This document shows, one piece after another, positions 1 to 8,997 of a stretch of 64,000 bases of DNA (positions are counted from its first letter, which is position 1; every line of letters starts with the position of its first letter). Origin of the DNA: Aphelocoma coerulescens (lineage: Eukaryota > Chordata > Aves > Passeriformes > Corvidae); the NCBI RefSeq assembly GCF_041296385.1, contig NW_027183525.1, positions 124,001 to 188,000 on the forward strand, given 5' to 3'. The notes beneath the pieces are model-generated. The model did no database searches. It saw only the letters and a program-made list of their open reading frames with translations, and was not told the DNA's origin. The position numbers and the translations under genes are program-made.

Positions 1-45
1 CGTCAGCTTCGCCAGCATCCCCACGGTCTGCAGAGCTCCCCGAGC

Positions 46-346
46 TTCTGTGGTGTCACAGTGGAGGCAGGGTTGCATCAGGTTCCATAGCATCAGCACG
101 GTCTCCAGGGCTCCCAGAGGTTCTGTGGTGTCACAGTGGAGGCAGGGTTGCATCAGGTTCCATAGCATCACCACAGTCTCCAGGGCTCCCTGAGCTTCTG
201 TGGTGTCACAGTGGAGGCAGGGTTGCATCAGGTTCCATAGCATCAGCACGGTCTCCAGGGCTCCCAGAGGTTCTGTGGTGTCACAGAGGAGGCAGGGTTG
301 CATCAGGTTCAATAGCATCAGCACGGTCTCCAGGGCTCCCCTGAGC
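46..346 (+). repeat. Nested 75-bp minisatellite, four-copy form (U1)
   Basis: The 75-bp copies begin at TTCTGTGGTGTCACAG. The last copy is 76 bp because it ends CCCCTGAGC. Copies differ at fixed places: CACAGTGG in the first three and CACAGAGG in the last; AGCACGG alternating with ACCACAG; copy ends CCCAGAGG or CCCTGAGC; GGTTCAATAG only in the last copy. Four-copy arrays also occur in U10, U16, U18, U20, U21 and U24. Confidence 0.97.
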
Positions 347-1264
347 TTCTGTGGTGGTGTCACAGAGGAGCCAGGCTTCCTTGTAGTTCCCCAGCATCAC
401 AAAGGCTCTCCTGGGAGCCACGGGTCACAAAGCACCGTGGGCTCTGTGCAGCCCCGCTGTGTCACAATGGCCGCTGGCTTCCACGAGCCCCCGCAGTGTC
501 CCAGTGGGCCCTGTGGCTTTAGGAGTGGGTGGCTGGGAGTTGGTGCCAGCGGCTGGGGGAGCAGCAGCAGGGACTGTGTGTGGACAGTGCCATGGCCACT
601 TGTGTGGCCACTGGTGTCTCTGTGCCAGGCACAGCCGTGGTGTGTAACACCGGCTCTGGGTCCTTTGGCTGTGCAGGTGGCAGTCACGGCCTGGAGCAGG
701 GCTGCTCCCGGGGGACAGCCTGGGGCAGGAGGCTGCTGGAGATTCATTCCCCACACTCCTTGTCATGAGGTGCTCAGAGTGATTGGAAAGGCTGTTGGCA
801 GCAGGCAGTTCTCTGGGTTCAAGCTGTGGAGCTGTCAGCGGGAATGCAAAGGCCAAGCTGGTGAGCCTTTTGTCCTGGTGCCTTTAGTGTGTGAGCAGTC
901 CCTGGTGCCGTTGTCTTTGGATCCTGAGTGTGGGAGAGGCAAGGCTTAGGATGGTGCGTAGAGCTGAGAAGGAAAGTGCCGAGAGCAGCGTGTGTGCTGC
1001 TGCTTTGAGGGGTGCAGTTGAAGTTGTAGGCAGCAAGAGCTTTCTCAGCTGGCCCTTTTGTGAGCTCTGCTTTTGCCAGATGACTTCCATCTTACCCTCT
1101 TACCATCTTAGCCTCTCATTTTTGCATATCCCAAACCCCCTTCCAAACATCCAGCAGCTGCTTGTAAAGAAGAAGTCCTAGAACAAAAAGCCAGTGCTGC
1201 CTTTCATAGCCCCTTTGCTGTCTATGAAGTAGAGGAAAGAAGCTAGTGAGACGCACTTTCTTTC

Positions 1265-1585
1265 TCAACTCCATAGAGCGCATCCTTCTCTCAAGGTGGC
1301 AGAGTCCTTGGCGGAAGTGAAGCATCTGCAGCTGCAGTTCAGACTGAGAGATGTGCCAGGACAGGAAACATTTGCTGACCTTCCCTGTTCCCTGTGCAAC
1401 ATGATTCTCGCATCCCAGTCACTTTCACATACCTTCGGTATCCCTGAGTCCAAGCAGCTAAAGCTCACAGAGACAGAAGTGTCAGGAAGGAAAACGTTCC
1501 AAAAGCACCCCCTTCTCTTATCAGCATATAAATTGTGCACAACAGGCTGTGGCACCGAACCTTCCTTCTCAGATAGACATGCCAT
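1265..1585 (-). other. Cys-rich minus-strand open frame of about 106 codons (U1), coding doubtful
   Basis: The frame is open from 1645, where it begins at a TTG. The first in-frame ATG is at 1585-1583, in strong context (G at -3, G at +4), and leads to about 106 residues with some nine cysteines and no recognisable domain, signal peptide or membrane segment. It lies 250 bp downstream of the minus-strand GC box/CCAAT pair. Every complete unit keeps it open. Between units, the changes seen are W/C and I/V replacements plus several synonymous changes. I know of no homologue. It may be an old gene fragment trapped in the monomer or a chance frame. Confidence 0.15.
1527..1532 (+). promoter_or_regulatory. 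TATA-like hexamer, plus strand (U1)
   Basis: TATAAA in the context GCATATAAATTG. It is present once per unit, 231 bp after the internal landmark. No GC box, CCAAT or initiator is evident on the same strand nearby, and no convincing plus-strand gene follows, so it is most likely chance. Confidence 0.12.
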
Positions 1586-1836
1586 CACACTTTTCACTCG
1601 TGCAGCTCGGTTGAAAAGCTCCAGCAGCTGCTCCCGCAATAGCAAAAGGTTCTAGAAGTGAAAGCCAGTTTGGGGCTGCACCTTCTCCTTGCCGCATGTA
1701 AGCCACACCAAACTCCCTGATGCACTCTGTCCTCCCCTTCTCAAAGGAGTAGACGGTGGCATCAGGACACACCTGTGTCCCAGCAGCTGGGTGCCCAGCC
1801 GGGAGCAGGAGCAGGGCTGGGGCTGCTCCCAAAGTT

Positions 1837-1849
1837 GCCCCGCCCCAAT
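1837..1849 (-). promoter_or_regulatory. GC box with adjacent CCAAT motif, minus strand (U1)
   Basis: On the minus strand ATTGGGGCGGGGC joins an inverted CCAAT element to a perfect Sp1-type GC box. The same pair lies 541 bp after the internal landmark in each complete unit, for example 4105-4117 in U2. Such pairs are common in vertebrate promoters, but no transcript is known, and a 13-bp match inside GC-rich DNA can be chance. No TATA box is seen in the expected position. Confidence 0.3.
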
Positions 1850-1889
1850 GCCAGAGCCGGACATATGCTGAGGGGGGGCTGGATCAGGC

Positions 1890-1895
1890 TTTATT
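1890..1895 (-). terminator. AATAAA polyadenylation hexamer, minus strand (U1)
   Basis: The plus strand TTTATT reads AATAAA on the minus strand, in the context GACAATAAAGCC. It would serve transcripts coming leftwards through the minisatellite of the next unit. On the minus strand it precedes the GC box/CCAAT pair by about 40 bp. A clear GU-rich downstream element is not obvious. It is present in all 28 complete units. Confidence 0.3.
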
Positions 1896-2079
1896 GTCCA
1901 GCTGCATGCCAGGAGTGAGCACAAAATCTACCTGCATTCTCTGCAGCATGCCATCCTGGAGCAGAGCCATTGCCAAAGGAAGCCGTGAGCCCGTGCCAAG
2001 CCAGTGCCGGAGTGGGATCCTAGCAGCACCTGTGGAAGCCGGGAGAGAGGAGCCCACCTGGAGCAGGTTCGTGCAGGAT

Positions 2080-2238
2080 TAATCATCCCGTGGCTTCCCA
2101 CCAGGGTCCTGTTGCTTCCAAAAGGCCCCACAGTGTCACTGTGGCCCCTCGGTTCCACCAGGTTCCATAGCGTCACTGTGGTGCCCAGGGTTCCGTCAGC
2201 TTCGCCAGCATCCCCACGGTCTGCAGAGCTCCCCGAGC
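2080..2238 (+). repeat. Decayed minisatellite copies at the unit junction (U1/U2)
   Basis: From about 2131 the sequence aligns with the 75-bp copy: CACTGTGGCCCC resembles CACAGTGGAGGC; CCAGGTTCCATAGCGTCAC resembles CAGGTTCCATAGCATCAC; CATCCCCACGGTCTGCAG resembles CATCACCACGGTCTCCAG. These are about two degenerate copies that no longer vary in number. The same segment precedes the minisatellite in every unit. Confidence 0.6.
2128..2144. other. Short perfect palindrome with 1-bp centre (U1)
   Basis: CCACAGTG-T-CACTGTGG has two 8-bp arms around one base. It is repeated in every unit, at the edge of the decayed minisatellite copies. It could form a small hairpin or be a symmetric protein-binding site. 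No factor is assigned. Confidence 0.5.
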
Positions 2239-2631
2239 TTCTGTGGTGTCACAGTGGAGGCAGGGTTGCATAAGGTTCCATAGCATCAGCACGGTCTCCA
2301 GGGCTCCCAGAGGTTCTGTGGTGTCACAGTGGAGGCAGGGTTGCATCAGGTTCCATAGCATCACCACAGTCTCCAGGGCTCCCTGAGCTTCTGTGGTGTC
2401 ACAGTGGAGGCAGGGTTGCATCACGTTCCATAGCATCAGCACGGTCTCCAGGGCTCCCAGAGGTTCTGTGGTGTCACAGAGGAGGCAGGGTTGCATCAGG
2501 TTCCATAGCATCACCACGGTCTCCAGGGCTCCAAGAGCTTCTGTGGTGTCACAGAGGAGGCAGGGTTGCATCAGGTTCAATAGCATCAGCACGGTCTCCA
2601 GGGCTCCCCTGAGCTTCTGTGGTGGTGTCAC
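2173..2631 (-). other. Minus-strand open frame through the minisatellite, 25-residue repeats (U2), coding doubtful
   Basis: Because 75 bp is 25 codons and this frame has no stop, the minisatellite reads as 25-residue repeats with the core LETVLMLWNLMQPCLHCDTTE. The frame begins at GTG and ends shortly after the lead-in segment. Its length follows copy number (152, 127 or 102 codons). The minisatellite is also open in plus-strand frames, which is what a stop-poor repeat gives by chance. No homologue is recognised. Confidence 0.1.
2239..2614 (+). repeat. Nested 75-bp minisatellite, five-copy form (U2, most common)
   Basis: Five copies at 2239, 2314, 2389, 2464 and 2539. Odd copies carry AGCACGG and even copies ACCAC, so the effective period is about 150 bp. 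The first three are of the CACAGTGG type and the last two CACAGAGG. Nineteen of the 28 complete units have this copy number. Confidence 0.97.
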
Positions 2632-2692
2632 AGAGGAGCCAGGCTTCCTCGTAGTTCCCCAGCATCACAAAGGCTCTCCTGGGAGCCACGGG
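2615..2692 (+). repeat. Decayed minisatellite copy downstream of the array (U2)
   Basis: About 78 bp starting TTCTGTGGTGGTGTCACAG, with a 3-bp GTG insertion. It continues CAGAGGAGCCAGGCTTCC and CAGCATCACAAAGGCTCTCC, recognisably the 75-bp copy with many substitutions. It is present once per unit in the same place and does not vary in number. Confidence 0.6.
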
Positions 2693-4461
2693 TCACAAAG
2701 CACCGTGGGCTCTGTGCAGCCCCGCTGTGTCACAATGGCCGCTGGCTTCCACGAGCCCCCGCAGTGTCCCAGTGGGCCCCGTGGCTTTAGGAGTGGGTGG
2801 CTGGGAGTTGGTGCCAGCGGCTGGGGGAGCAGCAGCAGGGACTGTGTGTGGACAGTGCCATGGCCACTTGTGTGGCCACTGGTGTCTCTGTGCCAGGCAC
2901 AGCCGTGGTGTGTAACACCGGCTCTGGGTCCTTTGGCTGTGCAGGTGGCAGTCACGGCCTGGAGCAGGGCTGCTCCCGGGGGACAGCCTGGGGCAGGAGG
3001 CTGCTGGAGATTCATTCCCCACACTCCTTGTCATGAGGTGCTCAGAGTGATTGGAAAGGCTGTTGGCAGCAGGCAGTTCTCTGGGTTCAAGCTGTGGAGC
3101 TGTCAGCGGGAATGCAAAGGCCAAGCTGGTGAGCCTTTTGTCCTGGTGCCTTTAGTGTGTGAGCAGTCCCTGGTGCCGTTGTCTTTGGATCCTGAGTGTG
3201 GGAGAGGCAAGGCTTAGGATGGTGCGTAGAGCTGAGAAGGAAAGTGCCGAGAGCAGCGTGTGTGCTGCTGCTTTGAGGGGTGCAGTTGAAGTTGTAGGCA
3301 GCAAGAGCTTTCTCAGCTGGCCCTTTTGTGAGCTCTGCTTTTGCCAGATGACTTCCATCTTACCCTCTTACCATCTTAGCCTCTCATTTTTGCATATCCC
3401 AAACCCCCTTCCAAACATCCAGCAGCTGCTTGTAAAGAAGAAGTCCTAGAACAAAAAGCCAGTGCTGCCTTTCATAGCCCCTTTGCTGTCTATGAAGTAG
3501 AGGAAAGAAGCTAGTGAGACGCACTTTCTTTCTCAACTCCATAGAGCGCATCCTTCTCTCAAGGTGGCAGAGTCCTTGGCGGAAGTGAAGCATCTGCAGC
3601 TGCAGTTCAGACTGAGAGATGTGCCAGGACAGGAAACATTTGCTGACCTTCCCTGTTCCCTGTGCAACATGATTCTCGCATCCCAGTCACTTTCACATAC
3701 CTTCGGTATCCCTGAGTCCAAGCAGCTAAAGCTCACAGAGACAGAAGTGTCAGGAAGGAAAACGTTCCAAAAGCACCCCCTTCTCTTATCAGCATATAAA
3801 TTGTGCACAACAGGCTGCGGCACCGAACCTTCCTTCTCAGATAGACATGCCATCACACTTTTCACTCTTGCAGCTCGGTTGAAAAGCTCCAGCAGCTGCT
3901 CCCGCAATAGCAAAAGGTTCTAGAAGTGAAAGCCAGTTTGGGGCTGCACCTTCTCCTTGCCGCATGTAAGCCACACCAAACTCCCTGATGCACTCTGTCC
4001 TCCCCTTCTCAAAGGAGTAGACGGTGGCATCAGGACACACCTGTGTCCCAGCAGCTGGGTGCCCAGCCGGGAGCAGGAGCAGGGCTGGGGCTGCTCCCAA
4101 AGTTGCCCCGCCCCAATGCCAGAGCCGGACATATGCTGAGGGGGGGCTGGATCAGGCTTTATTGTCCAGCTGCATGCCAGGAGTGAGCACAAAATCTACC
4201 TGCATTCTCTGCAGCATGCCATCCTGGAGCAGAGCCATTGCCAAAGGAAGCCGTGAGCCCGTGCCAAGCCAGTGCCGGAGTGGGATCCTAGCAGCACCTG
4301 TGGAAGCCGGGAGAGAGGAGCCCACCTGGAGCAGGTTCGTGCAGGATTAATCATCCCGTGGCTTCCCACCAGGGTCCTGTTGCTTCCAAAAGGCCCCACA
4401 GTGTCACTGTGGCCCCTCGGTTCCACCAGGTTCCATAGCGTCACTGTGGTGCCCAGGGTTC

Positions 4462-6729
4462 CGTCAGCTTCGCCAGCATCCCCACGGTCTGCAGAGCTCC
4501 CCGAGCTTCTGTGGTGTCACAGTGGAGGCAGGGTTGCATCAGGTTCCATAGCATCAGCACGGTCTCCAGGGCTCCCAGAGGTTCTGTGGTGTCACAGTGG
4601 AGGCAGGGTTGCATCAGGTTCCATAGCATCACCACAGTCTCCAGGGCTCCCTGAGCTTCTGTGGTGTCACAGTGGAGGCAGGGTTGCATCACGTTCCATA
4701 GCATCAGCACGGTCTCCAGGGCTCCCAGAGGTTCTGTGGTGTCACAGAGGAGGCAGGGTTGCATCAGGTTCCATAGCATCACCACGGTCTCCAGGGCTCC
4801 AAGAGCTTCTGTGGTGTCACAGAGGAGGCAGGGTTGCATCAGGTTCAATAGCATCAGCACGGTCTCCAGGGCTCCCCTGAGCTTCTGTGGTGGTGTCACA
4901 GAGGAGCCAGGCTTCCTCGTAGTTCCCCAGCATCACAAAGGCTCTCCTGGGAGCCACGGGTCACAAAGCACCGTGGGCTCTGTGCAGCCCCGCTGTGTCA
5001 CAATGGCCGCTGGCTTCCACGAGCCCCCGCAGTGTCCCAGTGGGCCCCGTGGCTTTAGGAGTGGGTGGCTGGGAGTTGGTGCCAGCGGCTGGGGGAGCAG
5101 CAGCAGGGACTGTGTGTGGACAGTGCCATGGCCACTTGTGTGGCCACTGGTGTCTCTGTGCCAGGCACAGCCGTGGTGTGTAACACCGGCTCTGGGTCCT
5201 TTGGCTGTGCAGGTGGCAGTCACGGCCTGGAGCAGGGCTGCTCCCGGGGGACAGCCTGGGGCAGGAGGCTGCTGGAGATTCATTCCCCACACTCCTTGTC
5301 ATGAGGTGCTCAGAGTGATTGGAAAGGCTGTTGGCAGCAGGCAGTTCTCTGGGTTCAAGCTGTGGAGCTGTCAGCGGGAATGCAAAGGCCAAGCTGGTGA
5401 GCCTTTTGTCCTGGTGCCTTTAGTGTGTGAGCAGTCCCTGGTGCCGTTGTCTTTGGATCCTGAGTGTGGGAGAGGCAAGGCTTAGGATGGTGCGTAGAGC
5501 TGAGAAGGAAAGTGCCGAGAGCAGCGTGTGTGCTGCTGCTTTGAGGGGTGCAGTTGAAGTTGTAGGCAGCAAGAGCTTTCTCAGCTGGCCCTTTTGTGAG
5601 CTCTGCTTTTGCCAGATGACTTCCATCTTACCCTCTTACCATCTTAGCCTCTCATTTTTGCATATCCCAAACCCCCTTCCAAACATCCAGCAGCTGCTTG
5701 TAAAGAAGAAGTCCTAGAACAAAAAGCCAGTGCTGCCTTTCATAGCCCCTTTGCTGTCTATGAAGTAGAGGAAAGAAGCTAGTGAGACGCACTTTCTTTC
5801 TCAACTCCATAGAGCGCATCCTTCTCTCAAGGTGGCAGAGTCCTTGGCGGAAGTGAAGCATCTGCAGCTGCAGTTCAGACTGAGAGATGTGCCAGGACAG
5901 GAAACATTTGCTGACCTTCCCTGTTCCCTGTGCAACATGATTCTCGCATCCCAGTCACTTTCACATACCTTCGGTATCCCTGAGTCCAAGCAGCTAAAGC
6001 TCACAGAGACAGAAGTGTCAGGAAGGAAAACGTTCCAAAAGCACCCCCTTCTCTTATCAGCATATAAATTGTGCACAACAGGCTGCGGCACCGAACCTTC
6101 CTTCTCAGATAGACATGCCATCACACTTTTCACTCTTGCAGCTCGGTTGAAAAGCTCCAGCAGCTGCTCCCGCAATAGCAAAAGGTTCTAGAAGTGAAAG
6201 CCAGTTTGGGGCTGCACCTTCTCCTTGCCGCATGTAAGCCACACCAAACTCCCTGATGCACTCTGTCCTCCCCTTCTCAAAGGAGTAGACGGTGGCATCA
6301 GGACACACCTGTGTCCCAGCAGCTGGGTGCCCAGCCGGGAGCAGGAGCAGGGCTGGGGCTGCTCCCAAAGTTGCCCCGCCCCAATGCCAGAGCCGGACAT
6401 ATGCTGAGGGGGGGCTGGATCAGGCTTTATTGTCCAGCTGCATGCCAGGAGTGAGCACAAAATCTACCTGCATTCTCTGCAGCATGCCATCCTGGAGCAG
6501 AGCCATTGCCAAAGGAAGCCGTGAGCCCGTGCCAAGCCAGTGCCGGAGTGGGATCCTAGCAGCACCTGTGGAAGCCGGGAGAGAGGAGCCCACCTGGAGC
6601 AGGTTCGTGCAGGATTAATCATCCCGTGGCTTCCCACCAGGGTCCTGTTGCTTCCAAAAGGCCCCACAGTGTCACTGTGGCCCCTCGGTTCCACCAGGTT
6701 CCATAGCGTCACTGTGGTGCCCAGGGTTC
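4462..6729 (+). repeat. Monomer U3 (2268 bp, 5 copies)
   Basis: Minisatellite 4507-4882. It matches U2 except that copy 1 keeps the common TCAGG. It carries the ACGTTCC variant in copy 3 and CTTCCTCGTAG. I noticed no difference between this unit and U4. AATAAA (minus) at 6426-6431. Confidence 0.95.
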
Positions 6730-8997
6730 CGTCAGCTTCGCCAGCATCCCCACGGTCTGCAGAGCTCCCCGAGCTTCTGTGGTGTCACAGTGGAGGCAGG
6801 GTTGCATCAGGTTCCATAGCATCAGCACGGTCTCCAGGGCTCCCAGAGGTTCTGTGGTGTCACAGTGGAGGCAGGGTTGCATCAGGTTCCATAGCATCAC
6901 CACAGTCTCCAGGGCTCCCTGAGCTTCTGTGGTGTCACAGTGGAGGCAGGGTTGCATCACGTTCCATAGCATCAGCACGGTCTCCAGGGCTCCCAGAGGT
7001 TCTGTGGTGTCACAGAGGAGGCAGGGTTGCATCAGGTTCCATAGCATCACCACGGTCTCCAGGGCTCCAAGAGCTTCTGTGGTGTCACAGAGGAGGCAGG
7101 GTTGCATCAGGTTCAATAGCATCAGCACGGTCTCCAGGGCTCCCCTGAGCTTCTGTGGTGGTGTCACAGAGGAGCCAGGCTTCCTCGTAGTTCCCCAGCA
7201 TCACAAAGGCTCTCCTGGGAGCCACGGGTCACAAAGCACCGTGGGCTCTGTGCAGCCCCGCTGTGTCACAATGGCCGCTGGCTTCCACGAGCCCCCGCAG
7301 TGTCCCAGTGGGCCCCGTGGCTTTAGGAGTGGGTGGCTGGGAGTTGGTGCCAGCGGCTGGGGGAGCAGCAGCAGGGACTGTGTGTGGACAGTGCCATGGC
7401 CACTTGTGTGGCCACTGGTGTCTCTGTGCCAGGCACAGCCGTGGTGTGTAACACCGGCTCTGGGTCCTTTGGCTGTGCAGGTGGCAGTCACGGCCTGGAG
7501 CAGGGCTGCTCCCGGGGGACAGCCTGGGGCAGGAGGCTGCTGGAGATTCATTCCCCACACTCCTTGTCATGAGGTGCTCAGAGTGATTGGAAAGGCTGTT
7601 GGCAGCAGGCAGTTCTCTGGGTTCAAGCTGTGGAGCTGTCAGCGGGAATGCAAAGGCCAAGCTGGTGAGCCTTTTGTCCTGGTGCCTTTAGTGTGTGAGC
7701 AGTCCCTGGTGCCGTTGTCTTTGGATCCTGAGTGTGGGAGAGGCAAGGCTTAGGATGGTGCGTAGAGCTGAGAAGGAAAGTGCCGAGAGCAGCGTGTGTG
7801 CTGCTGCTTTGAGGGGTGCAGTTGAAGTTGTAGGCAGCAAGAGCTTTCTCAGCTGGCCCTTTTGTGAGCTCTGCTTTTGCCAGATGACTTCCATCTTACC
7901 CTCTTACCATCTTAGCCTCTCATTTTTGCATATCCCAAACCCCCTTCCAAACATCCAGCAGCTGCTTGTAAAGAAGAAGTCCTAGAACAAAAAGCCAGTG
8001 CTGCCTTTCATAGCCCCTTTGCTGTCTATGAAGTAGAGGAAAGAAGCTAGTGAGACGCACTTTCTTTCTCAACTCCATAGAGCGCATCCTTCTCTCAAGG
8101 TGGCAGAGTCCTTGGCGGAAGTGAAGCATCTGCAGCTGCAGTTCAGACTGAGAGATGTGCCAGGACAGGAAACATTTGCTGACCTTCCCTGTTCCCTGTG
8201 CAACATGATTCTCGCATCCCAGTCACTTTCACATACCTTCGGTATCCCTGAGTCCAAGCAGCTAAAGCTCACAGAGACAGAAGTGTCAGGAAGGAAAACG
8301 TTCCAAAAGCACCCCCTTCTCTTATCAGCATATAAATTGTGCACAACAGGCTGCGGCACCGAACCTTCCTTCTCAGATAGACATGCCATCACACTTTTCA
8401 CTCTTGCAGCTCGGTTGAAAAGCTCCAGCAGCTGCTCCCGCAATAGCAAAAGGTTCTAGAAGTGAAAGCCAGTTTGGGGCTGCACCTTCTCCTTGCCGCA
8501 TGTAAGCCACACCAAACTCCCTGATGCACTCTGTCCTCCCCTTCTCAAAGGAGTAGACGGTGGCATCAGGACACACCTGTGTCCCAGCAGCTGGGTGCCC
8601 AGCCGGGAGCAGGAGCAGGGCTGGGGCTGCTCCCAAAGTTGCCCCGCCCCAATGCCAGAGCCGGACATATGCTGAGGGGGGGCTGGATCAGGCTTTATTG
8701 TCCAGCTGCATGCCAGGAGTGAGCACAAAATCTACCTGCATTCTCTGCAGCATGCCATCCTGGAGCAGAGCCATTGCCAAAGGAAGCCGTGAGCCCGTGC
8801 CAAGCCAGTGCCGGAGTGGGATCCTAGCAGCACCTGTGGAAGCCGGGAGAGAGGAGCCCACCTGGAGCAGGTTCGTGCAGGATTAATCATCCCGTGGCTT
8901 CCCACCAGGGTCCTGTTGCTTCCAAAAGGCCCCACAGTGTCACTGTGGCCCCTCGGTTCCACCAGGTTCCATAGCGTCACTGTGGTGCCCAGGGTTC
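6730..8997 (+). repeat. Monomer U4 (2268 bp, 5 copies)
   Basis: Minisatellite 6775-7150. It has the same variant set as U3 (ACGTTCC in copy 3, CTTCCTCGTAG, ACGTTCCAAAAG allele near 8300), so U3 and U4 look like a recent one-unit duplication. AATAAA (minus) at 8694-8699. Confidence 0.95.

Larger units (their letters stand above)
1..2193 (+). repeat. Monomer U1 (2193 bp, 4 minisatellite copies)
   Basis: Unit start is set by convention at CGTCAGCTTCGCC, just before the minisatellite. Minisatellite 46-346. Private variants shared only with U24 are T512 (a CpG transition), T in GGCTGTGGCACC near 1551, and G1600 in ACTCGTGCAGC. Candidate minus-strand GC box/CCAAT at 1837-1849 and AATAAA at 1890-1895. 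BamHI sites (GGATCC) lie at 919 and 2015, and an XbaI site (TCTAGA) at 1651. Confidence 0.95.
2194..4461 (+). repeat. Monomer U2 (2268 bp, 5 copies)
   Basis: Minisatellite 2239-2614. A2272 in copy 1 turns TCAGG into TAAGG and occurs otherwise only in U25. Copy 3 has CATCACGTTCC, shared with U3, U4, U22, U23 and U25-U27. The segment after the minisatellite has CTTCCTCGTAG, the C allele of U2-U5 and U25-U28. GC box/CCAAT at 4105-4117, AATAAA (minus) at 4158-4163. Confidence 0.95.

Noticed and set aside
46..346. CRISPR-like array of regularly spaced repeats
   Set aside because: The 75-bp copies are contiguous with no unique spacers, and the sequence is vertebrate-like.
397..856. Overlapping minus-strand frames of 119 and 143 codons
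   Set aside because: They begin at GTG and TTG, overlap each other and the plus-strand frame, are rich in Pro, Ala, Ser and His as GC-rich DNA gives by chance, and show no known motif.
200..949. Plus-strand open frame of 249-324 codons from the minisatellite into the complex part, present in nearly every unit
   Set aside because: It begins at GTG within a minisatellite copy. The first ATG (467-469, good context) leaves 160 codons, but variants among units in that part are overwhelmingly replacements (C/R, G/R, S/R, F/V, G/S, C/S, R/H, Q/K, V/L) with only about two synonymous, and U21 is frameshifted. No domain is recognisable. It looks neutral.
1326..1337. Perfect 12-bp palindrome CTGCAGCTGCAG
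   Set aside because: It is a tandem of two PstI-like hexamers in a CTG/CAG-rich context. It is useful as a landmark but not evidence of function.
1569..1832. Minus-strand frame with a signal-peptide-like start (short Leu-rich stretch) just after the GC box
   Set aside because: The first codon is TTG, not ATG, and lies only a few bases from the GC box, too close for a leader. The hydrophobic stretch is four Leu within GC-rich sequence.
4272..4880. Plus-strand frame of 152-202 codons with 25-residue repeats rich in Ser, Ala and Gly
   Set aside because: Starts at GTG, overlaps other open frames of the same minisatellite on both strands, and is broken by a stop in U2 and U25. It is open because the 75-bp repeat is a multiple of three without stops in this frame.
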